From Azorhizobium caulinodans ORS 571 (GTDB lineage: Bacteria > Pseudomonadota > Alphaproteobacteria > Rhizobiales > Xanthobacteraceae): a DNA stretch of 64,000 nucleotides. Of this stretch, positions 35,627 through 45,616 are shown one piece after another. Position 1 is the first letter of the stretch; every line of letters starts with the position of its first letter. The stretch spans positions 3,291,501 through 3,355,500 of the forward strand of contig NC_009937.1 of assembly GCF_000010525.1 (NCBI RefSeq), in the 5' to 3' direction. The translations under genes and the position numbers were made by a program. The notes beneath the pieces are model-generated. The model did no database searches, had not been told where the DNA came from, and worked only from the letters and a program-made list of their open reading frames with translations.

Positions 35627-37810
35627 TCACGCGCTCAGCCGCGCATCTTCCGCCAGAATGCGGCGGGCATGGGCAGCCCGGATATAGTCCTCGATGAGAT
35701 CCGCCATCCCGCGCGCCTTGAGCTTGCGCGGGGGCACCGCCTTGATGGTGATGAGCCGCTGCTTCGGCTTCACCTTGATGCGGCGCGCGCCTCGTACCTT
35801 GGCTGGAAACGGGGCGTCCGGACCGATCGCCAGATTGATGACCAGGGCGCCGCGGTCATTCACGTATCCGGTGCCGCTGATGTCGGTCCACACGATGGGG
35901 CGGTCGAGGCCCGGGTGAACCAGCGCATCCCGCTCCAGGATCAGGCAGGGCTTCCGGCTGCGCAGCAGCAGCGGAATGCCGAACAGCATGAAGATCAGCC
36001 CCATCCCGCCGGCGAGCCCGGCCAGGAGCTGCGTCTCGGAGACAGAGAAGCCCGGCACGCGCCCCATGAAGGCCACGGCGGCCGCGGCCGCGACGAACAG
36101 CCCACCGAAGACGAAGAGGAAGATCGCACCGGGCCGCGTGTTCTCATGGAGCGGCACCGGCTCGGCCTGCACCTCGTCGGCCAGCGCCTGAAGGGCCTCG
36201 CGCTGGGCCTGCATGTTCTGGCGCACGGTGCCGACGAAGCGCGCACTGGCGGTCCGCGCGATGCCGGCCGGGTCCGCGAAATAGGCGGACAGGCGAGCCA
36301 GGGCACCCGGCGCGGGCGGCGCCACGGCCTCGGCGAGTGCGGCCGGCGTCACCTCCCGCCCGAGGGCAGCGATGCGCTGCACGGTGGGCGGATGGGTGTC
36401 CGTGGGGTGCGGCTGGCGCTTGTCCAGGTGAGGGCTCGGATCCTCGGCCCCCCGGTCTGCCACATGGTCCACGGTGAAGGCCACCAGATCCGCCGGGGCG
36501 TTGTCGGGATCTTCGTGGGCCGCCTCGAGCACCTCATTGATGCGGGGCTCCACCGCCAGCGTGCGCAGCAGCGCGCGGGCGCCCGCCTCGTTCGACGTGA
36601 CACGCGCACCCGCCGCGTCGGCCTCGAACTCGCGCTTGCGACTCCAGTGCAGCACCGCGCCGTCGAACTGGTTGAGCACGAACACACCGAGCTGGAAGGC
36701 CGGATAGGTGAAGGGCGAGATCTTGCCGTCACCGGTCATGCCGGCCAGCGCCACCGCCTCCAGCGAGCGGGAGACCCCGGCATAGAGCGGCACGAAGCGG
36801 AGGCTGTATTGCGTATCGCCGCCGGAAAAATGCGCCAGTTCGTGGCCGATGATGGTGGCCACCTCGTCCTCCCGCAGCAAAGCGAGATAAGGCAAGGGCA
36901 GATAGAGCGTGTTGCCCGAGAGCCGCGTATCGTCCGGCCGGAGCACCTTGGGGCCGGAGGACACGAAGAAGCCGCCGGCGAGACCCACCACCACATTGTC
37001 CGGCTTCAGCGCGCCTAGGCGCCCGGCCAGATCGTCCACGAGCCCCCACAGGCCCGGCGCTTCCGCGCGACTGACCGTGTGGCCGATGATCGGCATGGGA
37101 TCGGGGTCGAAGAGCTGCACGGCGCGCCGCAGCCCGACGAAGGTCTTGATGGCGGTCCAAGCGGCGACGCCGGCAATCGCGACGCCCAGCGCAAACAGCT
37201 TGGCGCCGTTCCCGTCGCTCAGGCCCCACTCCCGCCCGCCCCCATGCACGAAGGGCAGCGCCTCAAAGACAACCACCGCAATCAACGCGAGCGCCCCCAG
37301 CACCACCTGCACGAGCAGCAGCGGGCGCAGCATGCGGCGGGCGAAGGAGAAGCCGGTGACCAGCATGTCGCGCGACGCACGCCCCGCCCGGCCCAGCAGG
37401 ACGGCCGTGAGAATGGCCAGCACGGAGAGCGCGGCGACCGCCGCGGCGCTCACCATCGCCACTGTCGGCAGGGGTTGCCGCACCTCCTCCAGGAGAACGC
37501 CTTCCTCCAGATAGTCGAGCGTCTTGCGGGCCTCGGAGATGGCCAGCGGACCCACGAAGGTCTGCCCGCCGCGCATGAAGCGGATGCTGTAATCGATGCC
37601 GGCGCCCGGCTTCTGTCGAGCTTCCAGTTGCTGGAGCATGCCAGCCATCCGATCACGCCGATCCTGCGCCTGCCCAAGCGCGTCCGAAACCCGCCCGTGC
37701 TCCCAGTATCCTAGGCCGATGAGAGCCACCGGCAACAGGATGGTGGCCGCGAACAGGATGAGCAGCGCCCGCATGCGGGCCGTCGGTGTCGGAATGGGCT
37801 GATTGTCCAT
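35627..37810 (-). CDS. M48-family membrane zinc metallopeptidase
   Basis: 727 residues. N-terminal membrane helix (~13-34), two more helices (~118-140, 162-183) and a pair at ~560-615. The zinc motif HELAH (residues ~323-327) lies in TIIGHELAHFSGGD, followed by the expected downstream Glu in a KREFEADAAGA motif. This is the HtpX/Ste24-like M48 group. A long C-terminal half, including a cytoplasmic tail with a PH-like basic stretch (GARRIKVKPKQRLITIKAVP), makes it much larger than HtpX (~290 residues). Monocistronic. Substrates unknown; membrane-protein quality control is the likely role. Confidence 0.88.
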   Translation of the reverse strand: MDNQPIPTPTARMRALLILFAATILLPVALIGLGYWEHGRVSDALGQAQDRRDRMAGMLQQLEARQKPGAGIDYSIRFMRGGQTFVGPLAISEARKTLDYLEEGVLLEEVRQPLPTVAMVSAAAVAALSVLAILTAVLLGRAGRASRDMLVTGFSFARRMLRPLLLVQVVLGALALIAVVVFEALPFVHGGGREWGLSDGNGAKLFALGVAIAGVAAWTAIKTFVGLRRAVQLFDPDPMPIIGHTVSRAEAPGLWGLVDDLAGRLGALKPDNVVVGLAGGFFVSSGPKVLRPDDTRLSGNTLYLPLPYLALLREDEVATIIGHELAHFSGGDTQYSLRFVPLYAGVSRSLEAVALAGMTGDGKISPFTYPAFQLGVFVLNQFDGAVLHWSRKREFEADAAGARVTSNEAGARALLRTLAVEPRINEVLEAAHEDPDNAPADLVAFTVDHVADRGAEDPSPHLDKRQPHPTDTHPPTVQRIAALGREVTPAALAEAVAPPAPGALARLSAYFADPAGIARTASARFVGTVRQNMQAQREALQALADEVQAEPVPLHENTRPGAIFLFVFGGLFVAAAAAVAFMGRVPGFSVSETQLLAGLAGGMGLIFMLFGIPLLLRSRKPCLILERDALVHPGLDRPIVWTDISGTGYVNDRGALVINLAIGPDAPFPAKVRGARRIKVKPKQRLITIKAVPPRKLKARGMADLIEDYIRAAHARRILAEDARLSA

Positions 37811-38823
37811 GGGACGGGGCTCCGGGCGAATTCAGCAAGCAGATACGCGCACCATGTCTTTTTCTGCATCAGGCATGGAGGCTGCGCAAGATGACGCTAC
37901 GCTTATCCATCCCAGCACATGTCTCGAAGCGAGAAAATCTTAATATAAATACCTGTTCATCTATGAAAAACACAACCAATAATTGAGACGCTGCCGCCTT
38001 CGGCATGATGATACTCTCATTAAAGAGAGCCCAACGGAGCTTTGACTGTGCCGTGGACGCTCGAAGAACGCGCACGGCTGCACGGGGTTCCAACCTCGCC
38101 CGAGAATTTGGGGCAGAAGGGCGACTGCCGCCCACGCCTTTAGGGACGCGATCGAGCCATCCCAGGGACCTATTTCTTGCACACGCTCAGCGGCCCAGAG
38201 GCTGATGGGAATTGCGCACGGCAGACGGGATGGTGAAGACCGCACACTTGGCCACAGCCGCGCGGCCGCGTTCCGACCCGCGGATGGCATTGTCCTTGCC
38301 GAGCTCGCGAGCGTCGCCATCGGCCCGCCGTGCCACACCCTCGGTCTCCTCGCCCCGGTCCTTGCGGCCGAATTCGGCTGCCCAACTGTCGGCGGTCGAG
38401 AATCTGGCCCATGACGCGAAGGGCACACTCATCCGCCCCAAGCTTCTCGGCCCCTACCGTCGCAAGGCCGGCCACATGGCCGATTATGCCGGACGGGAGC
38501 AGGAGTTCCGCACCACGTGACGTGCCCACTTGCCCTTGACGCTTCAGGCCCTGAGCGCCGGCCGCATGAAACCGATCCGTCTGCACCGTGGCGGCGAGAT
38601 CGATGAAGCGACACTGCAGGCTCTCGAATGGGAGCTTGACCTCACGGCACGCACAACCCGGTCAAACCTGAAATAGTTGCGCAGCTTCGGTTAGCAGCAT
38701 TGATGGTGTCCATCTGACAGGCGCTTCAAGTCTCCGAAGGATGATCTTAACAACCACTGGCTGTGTTGGTGCAATAGCCATCCAGAACGTTGGCGGCGAT
38801 AAAATCCTCTCCGGCCGCCGCAG
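37811..38823. other. 1-kb region of decayed sequence
   Basis: No intact gene is supported. The first ~180 bases are AT-rich and may hold a promoter; the rest is GC-rich with short overlapping ORFs lacking family character and several in-frame stops. One fragment (38521-38676) resembles an antiporter C-terminus. The region marks the left border of the accessory island. Confidence 0.5.
38521..38676 (+). pseudogene. Possible C-terminal remnant of a CPA1-type Na+/H+ antiporter
   Basis: An uninterrupted 51-codon frame contains LHRGGEIDEATLQALEWELD and ends TTRSNLK-stop. Many CPA1 antiporters end with a similar R-x-x-G-E-I-x-D-x-x-L-x-x-L-E-x-E-L-D-L segment. No upstream antiporter sequence is in frame, so at best this is a relic. 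Confidence 0.3.
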
Positions 38824-40272
38824 CTAGGCGGCCGCCTGTTCCTGCGACCATTCGATATATGCGGCCACCGACGCAGAGCTGTGAAGATCGAAGGCGCTGC
38901 GTACTTCTCTGTCAAAGAACCACTTCAGGCGCTGTTCGGCGCCGAGATGCGAAGCGGCTCGCGGGACCGGGAGGTGCGCCGCGTAGGCGCTAAACTGCGG
39001 ACCGTCGAGGAGTCCGGGGCGCGCCTCGGAGCGGCCGCACTCGGCGGAAATGATCCATGCGATAAAATCGCGCCGGCGGTCCTCCCCGTCGAGAGAATGA
39101 GCCCGGAGATCCGGCGCGAGTTGGATGGCCGCTCGGACCAATTCCTCGGCCTGTGGAATGCCGAACCAGTCACCGCTGATATCGGCATGTTCACCAATCG
39201 GCTCAAGAAGCCTATGGCGTGTATTTGAGAGTGCCGTGAGGAGCGATGCAGCGACGTGCCGACTTTCACAATGGTCGTTGAACCGCTGGAGGGCAGCACG
39301 TTTCGCGGAGGCCATGCCGAAGGCATCCATGACCAGCGTGTGAGCCATATTGGCCAGCTTATCTGGTGACCCCGCCAGAAAGGCAGCTTCACCAGCCAGA
39401 TCTGCAGCGGTGGAAGACGAGAGCGCAACGACGGGCAGACCGAACGCCAGGGCGCGCGTGACCGCTTCCGGCGTCGCCCCCTGCGTGGCCAGGAACAGGT
39501 CACAGCCCCTATAGAGTGACGCGAGGGCACCCGGCAGCGGGTCGAAGTGGTGGGTGAATGACCCGGCGAGTTGAAGGCCGCCCGCCAAGCCACCCAGATG
39601 ACGCAAATATTGGTCGTCCCCGCCGGCATCGCCGACAATGTGGAGATGCGCTCCGGCCAGCGACGTTCGGTTAAAGCCGCTGAAGGTGCGCAGGGCCTGC
39701 TCGATGCCGGCGTCTGCCGCGAGGGGCGAAACGATAAGGATATTAAGCCAGTGCTCTGTCAGCGCGGAGCTGGCCTGACTCTCAGTTTGCGCCCTAAATA
39801 GGCTATCAGTCTCTATAAACTGGGGAACGCGAGCGCAGGGCATACGAAGTGTCCGCTCGGCTTCTTCAAGAATGATGCCTGCAGGCAGCCATGCCTCTAT
39901 CACCCTTCTATCCCTCAGCCGCGCCAGAGCAGCCCGGGTTTCTCGCTGACGCCTGGCAGCGCGAACCGACGATTTCGGATCGATCTCGTGCTGTGCGAGG
40001 GTGTGTGGACGCAGAACAATCTCGCATTTAAGTCTCTGGAGAATGCGCTCGGCAGCCTCATCCGGCCCGTTGAAGTGATAAATCAGCAGATCACCGGCAG
40101 ACATCAGGAGCGGCGCATCTGCCAAATCGTAGACGGAAGCACGGCTGCCCGCGCGCGTCGCATCGGTAAAGAGCACCACATCTTCGCCCGATTCTCTTAA
40201 ACGGAGCACCATCGACAAAGCGTCATGCCCGGTCATACCGGTGATGCTGGCGCTCATCACGCCGATGCGCAT
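38824..40272 (-). CDS. Glycosyltransferase-like protein (GT4-type fold)
   Basis: 482 residues. It starts MRIGVMSASITGMTGHDALS. The central part fits a GT-B C-terminal domain: LAGAHLHIVGDAGG, then GCDLFLATQGATPEAVTRAL and AFGLPVVALSSSTAADL, resembling the E-x7-E nucleotide-sugar region of GT4 enzymes, with Glu retained in TPEAVT. The last ~130 residues match no known domain. Its start overlaps the stop of the upstream glycosyltransferase gene by 16 bases. Part of an island unit TPR-GT-GT; likely decorates a surface polymer or protein, by inference. Confidence 0.65.
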   Translation of the reverse strand: MRIGVMSASITGMTGHDALSMVLRLRESGEDVVLFTDATRAGSRASVYDLADAPLLMSAGDLLIYHFNGPDEAAERILQRLKCEIVLRPHTLAQHEIDPKSSVRAARRQRETRAALARLRDRRVIEAWLPAGIILEEAERTLRMPCARVPQFIETDSLFRAQTESQASSALTEHWLNILIVSPLAADAGIEQALRTFSGFNRTSLAGAHLHIVGDAGGDDQYLRHLGGLAGGLQLAGSFTHHFDPLPGALASLYRGCDLFLATQGATPEAVTRALAFGLPVVALSSSTAADLAGEAAFLAGSPDKLANMAHTLVMDAFGMASAKRAALQRFNDHCESRHVAASLLTALSNTRHRLLEPIGEHADISGDWFGIPQAEELVRAAIQLAPDLRAHSLDGEDRRRDFIAWIISAECGRSEARPGLLDGPQFSAYAAHLPVPRAASHLGAEQRLKWFFDREVRSAFDLHSSASVAAYIEWSQEQAAA

Positions 40273-42641
40273 TGCTCAATCTCCCGGCTCAAGGCGTCGC
40301 CATAGCCGAGGGAGGCGGCGACCTTCCCGGCGAAAACGGCGATCGAGTTACGCTCACGCATGAAACCCATAACTGCGGCCTGCCGGAGCAGTGTCTGGTC
40401 ACGCTGCTCCATGGCAATAGCGATCTTCCGGGTAAAATCGGCTTGGTCACGCTCATTGCACAGGAGAAGCATTTCGAAACCGCCCGGCAACACTTCCGTT
40501 ATGGTCGGCAACCGCGTCGATACGACCGGGCAACCGTATGCGAGAGCTTCGAGCACCTGCGGGGGGAAATTCCCTTCCACCGACGACGTAAGACAGAGCG
40601 CAACGGCGTGCCGATATAGCCACGCCAGGACGTCATCCCCGACGCGCCTCATGAACACGATGTGCTGTTCCAGCCCGAGGTCGTCGCAGATCTCCTGCAC
40701 CCCCGGCACCGACCGAAGATCGCCGGTGAGTACCGCGATCATATCGGGATTTTTGACACGCATCTCCGCGAGCACGCGGAGAAAAAAGCCGATATTCTTG
40801 TTCGGCCGCACTGCGGTGGGATAGAATAGATACGGGCGCCCGCCGATCTCGGCCTTGAGCTGGGTCTCGCGGTCACGCGACAGCTGTTCAACGCCACGCT
40901 CGCCGAGCAGGGGAAGCGGCGCAACGATCACTTTGTCTGCCTCGGACGGGCGCACGAAGCCGGCCGCGGGCAGGTAGCTGCGCGTGAAGTCAGAATTTGT
41001 CAGGATATTCGCGGCCTTTTTAGCGATCGCGACGCCGACCTTCTTGTTCTCGATATCCTTCTCGCGGGAAATATCGAAAATGGCTTCCGGCATCAGATAT
41101 GGAAAATAGTCCGGAAGGTAGAGCGTTATCCGCTTCTTCAAGAACAGGCTTTCCGGAAACAGATAATAGTGGGGAACAAGTACGCTCTTTATATCCTCGC
41201 GGCCATTGATATGATTGACGACGATCATTTTTCCTATGGACTGAATCACCTCCTCATTGATGGCGGTTGCAGGAATGGGGATCAGCTCGACTCTACCGGA
41301 GGCGACGTAATCCCTGAAAAAGTCGTACATGACGCTGACGGAGGTTTCGGTGCATGTGATCGCACACCTGAGATCAGTGGTAGCCTGGAGCGCAGACACC
41401 ACCGCTTCGATCACGCGCGGGATTCCCTCGAAGGCGGACGGCTTGCCCCCGGCGTAGCCGACCAAACCGTCGATGTGCATCAGCAACGCAACGGTATCGG
41501 ACCCAGCACCACTCTGCGGGGCCAATGGGGAGCGGACAGGTATCGATCGGTGATCGAACACAAGACAAGGGGCATGCGCAGGTTCCCGATCAATGAGAGC
41601 TCTGAACAGACGCTCGAACTTGGGCCTGACAATCTCTCGGTCATAGCGCTGGCGCACAGGCTCTTGCGAGTCAATCACTTCTGCCGAGAATGTTGCATCG
41701 CTGTTCAGCAGCAGCTTGATCTTGCGTTCCGCGTCGATCTGATTGCGGATCAGGCCGGGCGTCTTGTCAGGGTAGAAGCGGTGCAGCAGCGAGCCCGGAG
41801 CGAAAAGCACCGGCACACCAATCTGCATGCTCTCTATGGGGGCCAGATAGCAGACCGGATCACGGAAGTTATAGAAGAAGCCCGCAGAATCCCTAAGGCG
41901 CCCCAGGAAGTCCTGCCTCCGCAGCGCGCCGACAAAACGCGTATCATCTGGTGTCGACCGCTGCGGCCCATAAATCCTGAAGACGCGATGCGGGAAGGCA
42001 GAATTAAAGCGCTGATACTCAGACCTATAATAGGCATTCTCGACGTTCGGAATGCTGGTCGCAATTGTACCATTGTGGGAGGCTCCACCCCACGTTCCGG
42101 TAAAATCGAACACATCATCGGGGATCTGATAGGGCACGACGCCAGCACAGAGATCACGGAACCATGGGCGCTCAAACTCCGTCGTTTCTGCGGCGAATGG
42201 CACGATATGAAAATCGCCATGCACCATGAGCTTTTCCCACGTTCCGCTCTTCATGATATACTCGGAAAGTGAGTATGGCTGCCCATATATGCGGTAGATA
42301 ATTCGTTTCTTGAACACATCGACAATCGAACGCAGCCAGTCAGCGTTGATTGTGACGATCACGCAGTCAAAATATTGATTCAGATAATCCCCAATGTGCG
42401 ACGGGATGCTCGAATAGAAAAAATTGTGCGCTAGAAGCTCTGCAAATACGTCGTCTGGCAGTGTTGTCGGCTGGTCGAAATCGATCGCCCGGTCTGCGGA
42501 CTGATCATAAACATCCGAAATGTAGGCCGGGCTGAAAACCTCATATCCCATGTCTCGAAGCTGCGGCAGCTCGGTGGTGCGAAGCACTTTGTGCATGCCG
42601 AGCCAAAATATCCGTTTTGGCACGTCAGAGCCCTTCGTCAT
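40257..42641 (-). CDS. Large glycosyltransferase with C-terminal GT4 domain
   Basis: 794 residues. N-terminal ~350 residues (MTKGSDVPKRIFWLGMHKVL) have a Rossmann-like, possibly second GT-B, character without a confident family. The C-terminal ~370 residues form a GT4 glycosyltransferase: YPTAVRPNKNIGFFLRVLAE, VLTGDLRSVPGVQEICDDLG, then SSVEGNFPPQVLEALAYGCP with the E-x7-E donor site. The start overlaps the TPR gene stop by 4 bases and the end overlaps the next gene by 16 bases, so the three are translated together. Sugar and acceptor unknown. Confidence 0.78.
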   Translation of the reverse strand: MTKGSDVPKRIFWLGMHKVLRTTELPQLRDMGYEVFSPAYISDVYDQSADRAIDFDQPTTLPDDVFAELLAHNFFYSSIPSHIGDYLNQYFDCVIVTINADWLRSIVDVFKKRIIYRIYGQPYSLSEYIMKSGTWEKLMVHGDFHIVPFAAETTEFERPWFRDLCAGVVPYQIPDDVFDFTGTWGGASHNGTIATSIPNVENAYYRSEYQRFNSAFPHRVFRIYGPQRSTPDDTRFVGALRRQDFLGRLRDSAGFFYNFRDPVCYLAPIESMQIGVPVLFAPGSLLHRFYPDKTPGLIRNQIDAERKIKLLLNSDATFSAEVIDSQEPVRQRYDREIVRPKFERLFRALIDREPAHAPCLVFDHRSIPVRSPLAPQSGAGSDTVALLMHIDGLVGYAGGKPSAFEGIPRVIEAVVSALQATTDLRCAITCTETSVSVMYDFFRDYVASGRVELIPIPATAINEEVIQSIGKMIVVNHINGREDIKSVLVPHYYLFPESLFLKKRITLYLPDYFPYLMPEAIFDISREKDIENKKVGVAIAKKAANILTNSDFTRSYLPAAGFVRPSEADKVIVAPLPLLGERGVEQLSRDRETQLKAEIGGRPYLFYPTAVRPNKNIGFFLRVLAEMRVKNPDMIAVLTGDLRSVPGVQEICDDLGLEQHIVFMRRVGDDVLAWLYRHAVALCLTSSVEGNFPPQVLEALAYGCPVVSTRLPTITEVLPGGFEMLLLCNERDQADFTRKIAIAMEQRDQTLLRQAAVMGFMRERNSIAVFAGKVAASLGYGDALSREIEQCASA

Positions 42642-43501
42642 GAAACCATCTGCACGATTTGCATCGCGAAGCTACTAGATCGACGCTTTGACACGACGCG
42701 CAAGTCCACCCCCTCAAATCTGTCAAGCATCTCTCGATAAAGCGCAAAGCGCGCCTCGGACTCGGCCAGGAAACGCAAGGCGTGCATATCGTGGGAACCA
42801 AGAAGTATGGCGCGCGCATAGCAGTCGCCGGCCTTGGCTCGCTCTCCGATGCTCTTGTAAAGATGCCCCATCTGGATGAGGAGGTCAGCGTCGTCCTGCT
42901 GTAATTTAAAAGCCTGGACATAGGCGCGCTCAGCCGCCTCCGGATCTCCGCTCTCCTTCCGCATGTGCCCCAGCTGAACCCAATGCGGGAAAGAGCGCGG
43001 ATCGATGGCCAGTCCATCTTCGTAGAAGAGCGCGGCTGACTCGAAGTCTCCCCGGTCGCGCAACTCATCGGCTCTGGCGAAGCCGTCCGCTGCTGACGTC
43101 AGTGGAGCGGACGCCTGCCGTCTGGTGCGAGCATCTGCATACTGGAGGGCATGGACATCGCGGGAACCAAGTTCGGCCGCCCTCCGGTAGTGTTCCGCCG
43201 CAGCTCCAGACTGACCGCGGAGGGAAAACAAATGGCCGATCTGAACATGAAGATCAGCGTCCTCTTGTCGCAACCTCATAGCCTGTCTGTATGAAGCTTC
43301 GGCGGCGACCAGATCACCGGCTTCCTTTCGAGCATGACCGCATTGAACCCACGCAGCGAAAGCGTCCGGCGTAATGAGAAGCCCCTGCGCATAAAAATCG
43401 GCCGCGGCATCCCACCTACGCTCATCACGCGCGGCATCGGCAAGTCGGAAAAGAGCCCGCGCCCGGAGGCGCTTCGATATCTGAGATATAAAGCCCATCA
43501 T
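42638..43501 (-). CDS. TPR-repeat protein with internal duplication
   Basis: 287 residues, tetratricopeptide repeats throughout. A block of about 122 residues occurs twice: WVQCGHARKEAGDLVAAEAS with YRQAMRLRQEDADLHVQIGH, then WVQLGHMRKESGDPEAAERA with YVQAFKLQQDDADLLIQMGH. The DNA repeats with a period of ~366 bases. TPR proteins in glycosylation clusters often hold acceptors or partner transferases. First gene of the TPR-GT-GT unit. No signal peptide. Confidence 0.82.
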   Translation of the reverse strand: MMGFISQISKRLRARALFRLADAARDERRWDAAADFYAQGLLITPDAFAAWVQCGHARKEAGDLVAAEASYRQAMRLRQEDADLHVQIGHLFSLRGQSGAAAEHYRRAAELGSRDVHALQYADARTRRQASAPLTSAADGFARADELRDRGDFESAALFYEDGLAIDPRSFPHWVQLGHMRKESGDPEAAERAYVQAFKLQQDDADLLIQMGHLYKSIGERAKAGDCYARAILLGSHDMHALRFLAESEARFALYREMLDRFEGVDLRVVSKRRSSSFAMQIVQMVS

Positions 43502-44079
43502 CAGCCCCCCATGCGATCACCGCGCGATCGGGCATCCTTCTCAACGAGACGCCGGGAAAACTACGCCCCGCACTTCAGGAAATAAAATTTCTCAACAATA
43601 GACCGCGATCCGGACTTAGCTCTTAATCTCCCATGAAACTTTGACAGAATGGATTATACCGCCACAGGCCAATTGACAATTTTTTAAGAGAATTTCTAGC
43701 TATATATATAATATATTAAACTTATTATAAAACTGAACGAATATTAATTAGGATGTAAAGCTGTTTTGATCTCCATATACTAGTTCATCCATTTTGCCAC
43801 AATGTGCATTAAGATCGACCATACGGTCACACAATTCACGACTTAGCAAAATCAGAGCAGCCAACGTCGAAATTTCTATATTGAAAGGCCTTATTGGAAA
43901 GCTCCACCACCGCCACCTGATGGTAGCCATGGCACGCGCGAGATTACCGAGATCCCGCCTAGCCAATCCACCCGCCTAACAAGCGGCAATCAGCATCCAA
44001 GGAAGTCGCGAGCGACCCATTCAGGCATTCCGCGCATTCTAATACGCAATTATGCAGACATACACTAACGGAGGATACA
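43502..44079. other. AT-rich divergent intergenic region
   Basis: No supported gene. Bases 43681-43740 contain only 10 G or C, and a run of alternating TA occurs at 43701-43716. Short ORFs on both strands near 43750-43970 match nothing recognised. It separates the minus-strand TPR-GT operon from the FkbM gene and probably carries promoters for both. Confidence 0.6.
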
Positions 44080-44865
44080 TTGGACTTAAAAATAATTGAA
44101 TACCGCGACCATTTTTTAAAAATATATGGGCGCACTGGAGATTTTTACTTCAATGATATCGATATCGGAATTCAGACGAATAATTTTTTATTATACATCA
44201 TTGACAACCATTTGAATGACAAAATGTACGGCCTCGACATCGGAGCGAATATCGGATTGACCACAGCAATTCTCGGAAAATCGTTTCCAGGAAGCTCGTT
44301 CCTCTCTTTCGAGCCCGATCCGCAGACATTCGGATTCCTTCAGGAAACTATCGTCGCAAATAATCTTTCGAACTGCACCCCATACCAACTTGCGCTGGGA
44401 GATCGCGCCGGTGAATTGACATTTATGTCTGACCCGAACGACTCCAGCGGGAATCGCCTCGCACCATCGGGCACAGCCCTGGGAGGGGGTAATCGAACCG
44501 TGAAGGTCGATCGGCTCGACGATTTTCTGAGCCAGGAAGGATTTCCCAGGGTGGACTTTATTAAGCTGGATGTAGAAGGCTATGAAATGGAGGTTTTGCG
44601 AGGCGCAACCAAAACACTACGCATTTTCCGACCGAGCGTATACTTGGAATTCAACTCGTTTACGTTAATCGCTTTCGGCAATCATAACCCCCGCGAACTC
44701 CTGGATTACCTACGCCAGAATTTCCCATATGTGTATCGCTTCAAGGAAGGAGCACCACTGCCTATACAGAACAACCAAGATGAAATGGACTTCATCCACA
44801 CAAACCTAGTTCACCACGGATGTGTCGATGATCTATATTGTACGCACACCCCTATTATCGCATAG
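44080..44865 (+). CDS. FkbM-family SAM-dependent methyltransferase
   Basis: 261 residues from a TTG start with GGAGG 5 bases upstream. SAM-binding motif I GLDIGANIGLTTAILG, acidic loop FLSFEPDPQTFGFLQ, and the family C-terminal motif DFIKLDVEGYEMEVLRGA are present. FkbM enzymes O-methylate sugars or polyketides. Divergent from the TPR-GT-GT operon, it probably modifies the same glycan. Base composition is clearly lower in GC than the core genome, a sign of transfer. Right neighbour is decayed IS3 DNA. Confidence 0.88.
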   Translation: MDLKIIEYRDHFLKIYGRTGDFYFNDIDIGIQTNNFLLYIIDNHLNDKMYGLDIGANIGLTTAILGKSFPGSSFLSFEPDPQTFGFLQETIVANNLSNCTPYQLALGDRAGELTFMSDPNDSSGNRLAPSGTALGGGNRTVKVDRLDDFLSQEGFPRVDFIKLDVEGYEMEVLRGATKTLRIFRPSVYLEFNSFTLIAFGNHNPRELLDYLRQNFPYVYRFKEGAPLPIQNNQDEMDFIHTNLVHHGCVDDLYCTHTPIIA

Positions 44866-44938
44866 AAATGATGTTGCCTTACATACAAATGGCCTCCATC
44901 TGAAAAGCGGTCCTCCGTGAAGTAGGCTTCTTGAGCCT

Positions 44939-45164
44939 TTGGAAGATGGCCCGGTGGCGCAGAAGAAGCACAAGCCGGAAGAGATCGTCGCGAAGCTTCG
45001 GAAGGTCGACGTCTTGGTGTCGCGGGGACGGCCGGTAGCGGAGGCGATCCGGGCCATCAGTGTGACGGCGTTCACCTACTATCGCTGGCGCAAGGAGCTC
45101 GGCGGGCTGAAGCGACCAGGTGAAGCGGCTGAAGGATCTGGAGAAGGAGAACGAACGAAGCCTC
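44939..45164 (+). pseudogene. IS3-family transposase OrfA remnant (frameshifted, truncated)
   Basis: From GTG at 44954 the frame reads VAQKKHKPEEIVAKLRKVDV, then AISVTAFTYYRWRKELGGLK, the helix-turn-helix part of an IS3 OrfA. A base appears to be missing near 45110: the next expected segment VKRLKDLEKENER continues in another frame. Similarity stops abruptly near 45164, where inverted sequence of a second IS begins. Confidence 0.8.
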
Positions 45165-45616
45165 CCGCCGCAACTGTCGCCAAACTTCGCGCACGCCATG
45201 GACGGCGAAGTTCTCCGCGAAGACGCGGGTCACCTCGGGCTTCAGCGCCTGGTCCCGCCGCACCCTGGCCGACATCCGCCCCGGATCGCGCCGCTGAGCC
45301 AGCCGCTCGCGGTAGGTGGCCGGGCGATCGGCAAGACCTTGCAGATCGGCTCGACCCCGTATGCCTCTCGGTGATCGTCAATAAAGGCGATCACCGCTTG
45401 AACGGGCGGTTGAGCTCCGCCTGAGCGAAACAGGCGCTGGCCTGGCGCAGGATCTCGTTGGCCTGGCGCAGTTCGCCGTTCTCCCGCTCCGGCGCCTTCA
45501 TCTTCTCGGCAACGTCGCTGGGCACGCCCACCCGCTTGCCCGCGTCGACCTCGGTCTTCCTGACCCAAAGCGCGCGCGGGAGCCGGTCGTAAAAGACCGA
45601 GTGCCGCGCGCGCCTG
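45165..45616 (-). pseudogene. IS3-family OrfA/OrfB remnant in opposite orientation
   Basis: Minus-strand frames show the end of an OrfA (LWVRKTEVDAGKRVGVPSDV, then ERENGELRQANEILRQASAC, stop near 45391) and the start of an OrfB (VIAFIDDHREAYGVEPICKV). The latter continues in a shifted frame as RRDQALKPEVTRVFAENFAV and VHGVREVWRQLRREA. Both ends are missing and no catalytic DDE region remains. It abuts the + strand OrfA remnant head-on and ends about 30 bases from acxC. Confidence 0.8.

Noticed and set aside
43748-43979. Overlapping short ORFs on both strands
   Set aside because: No family resemblance, no RBS, and composition of an intergenic island region.
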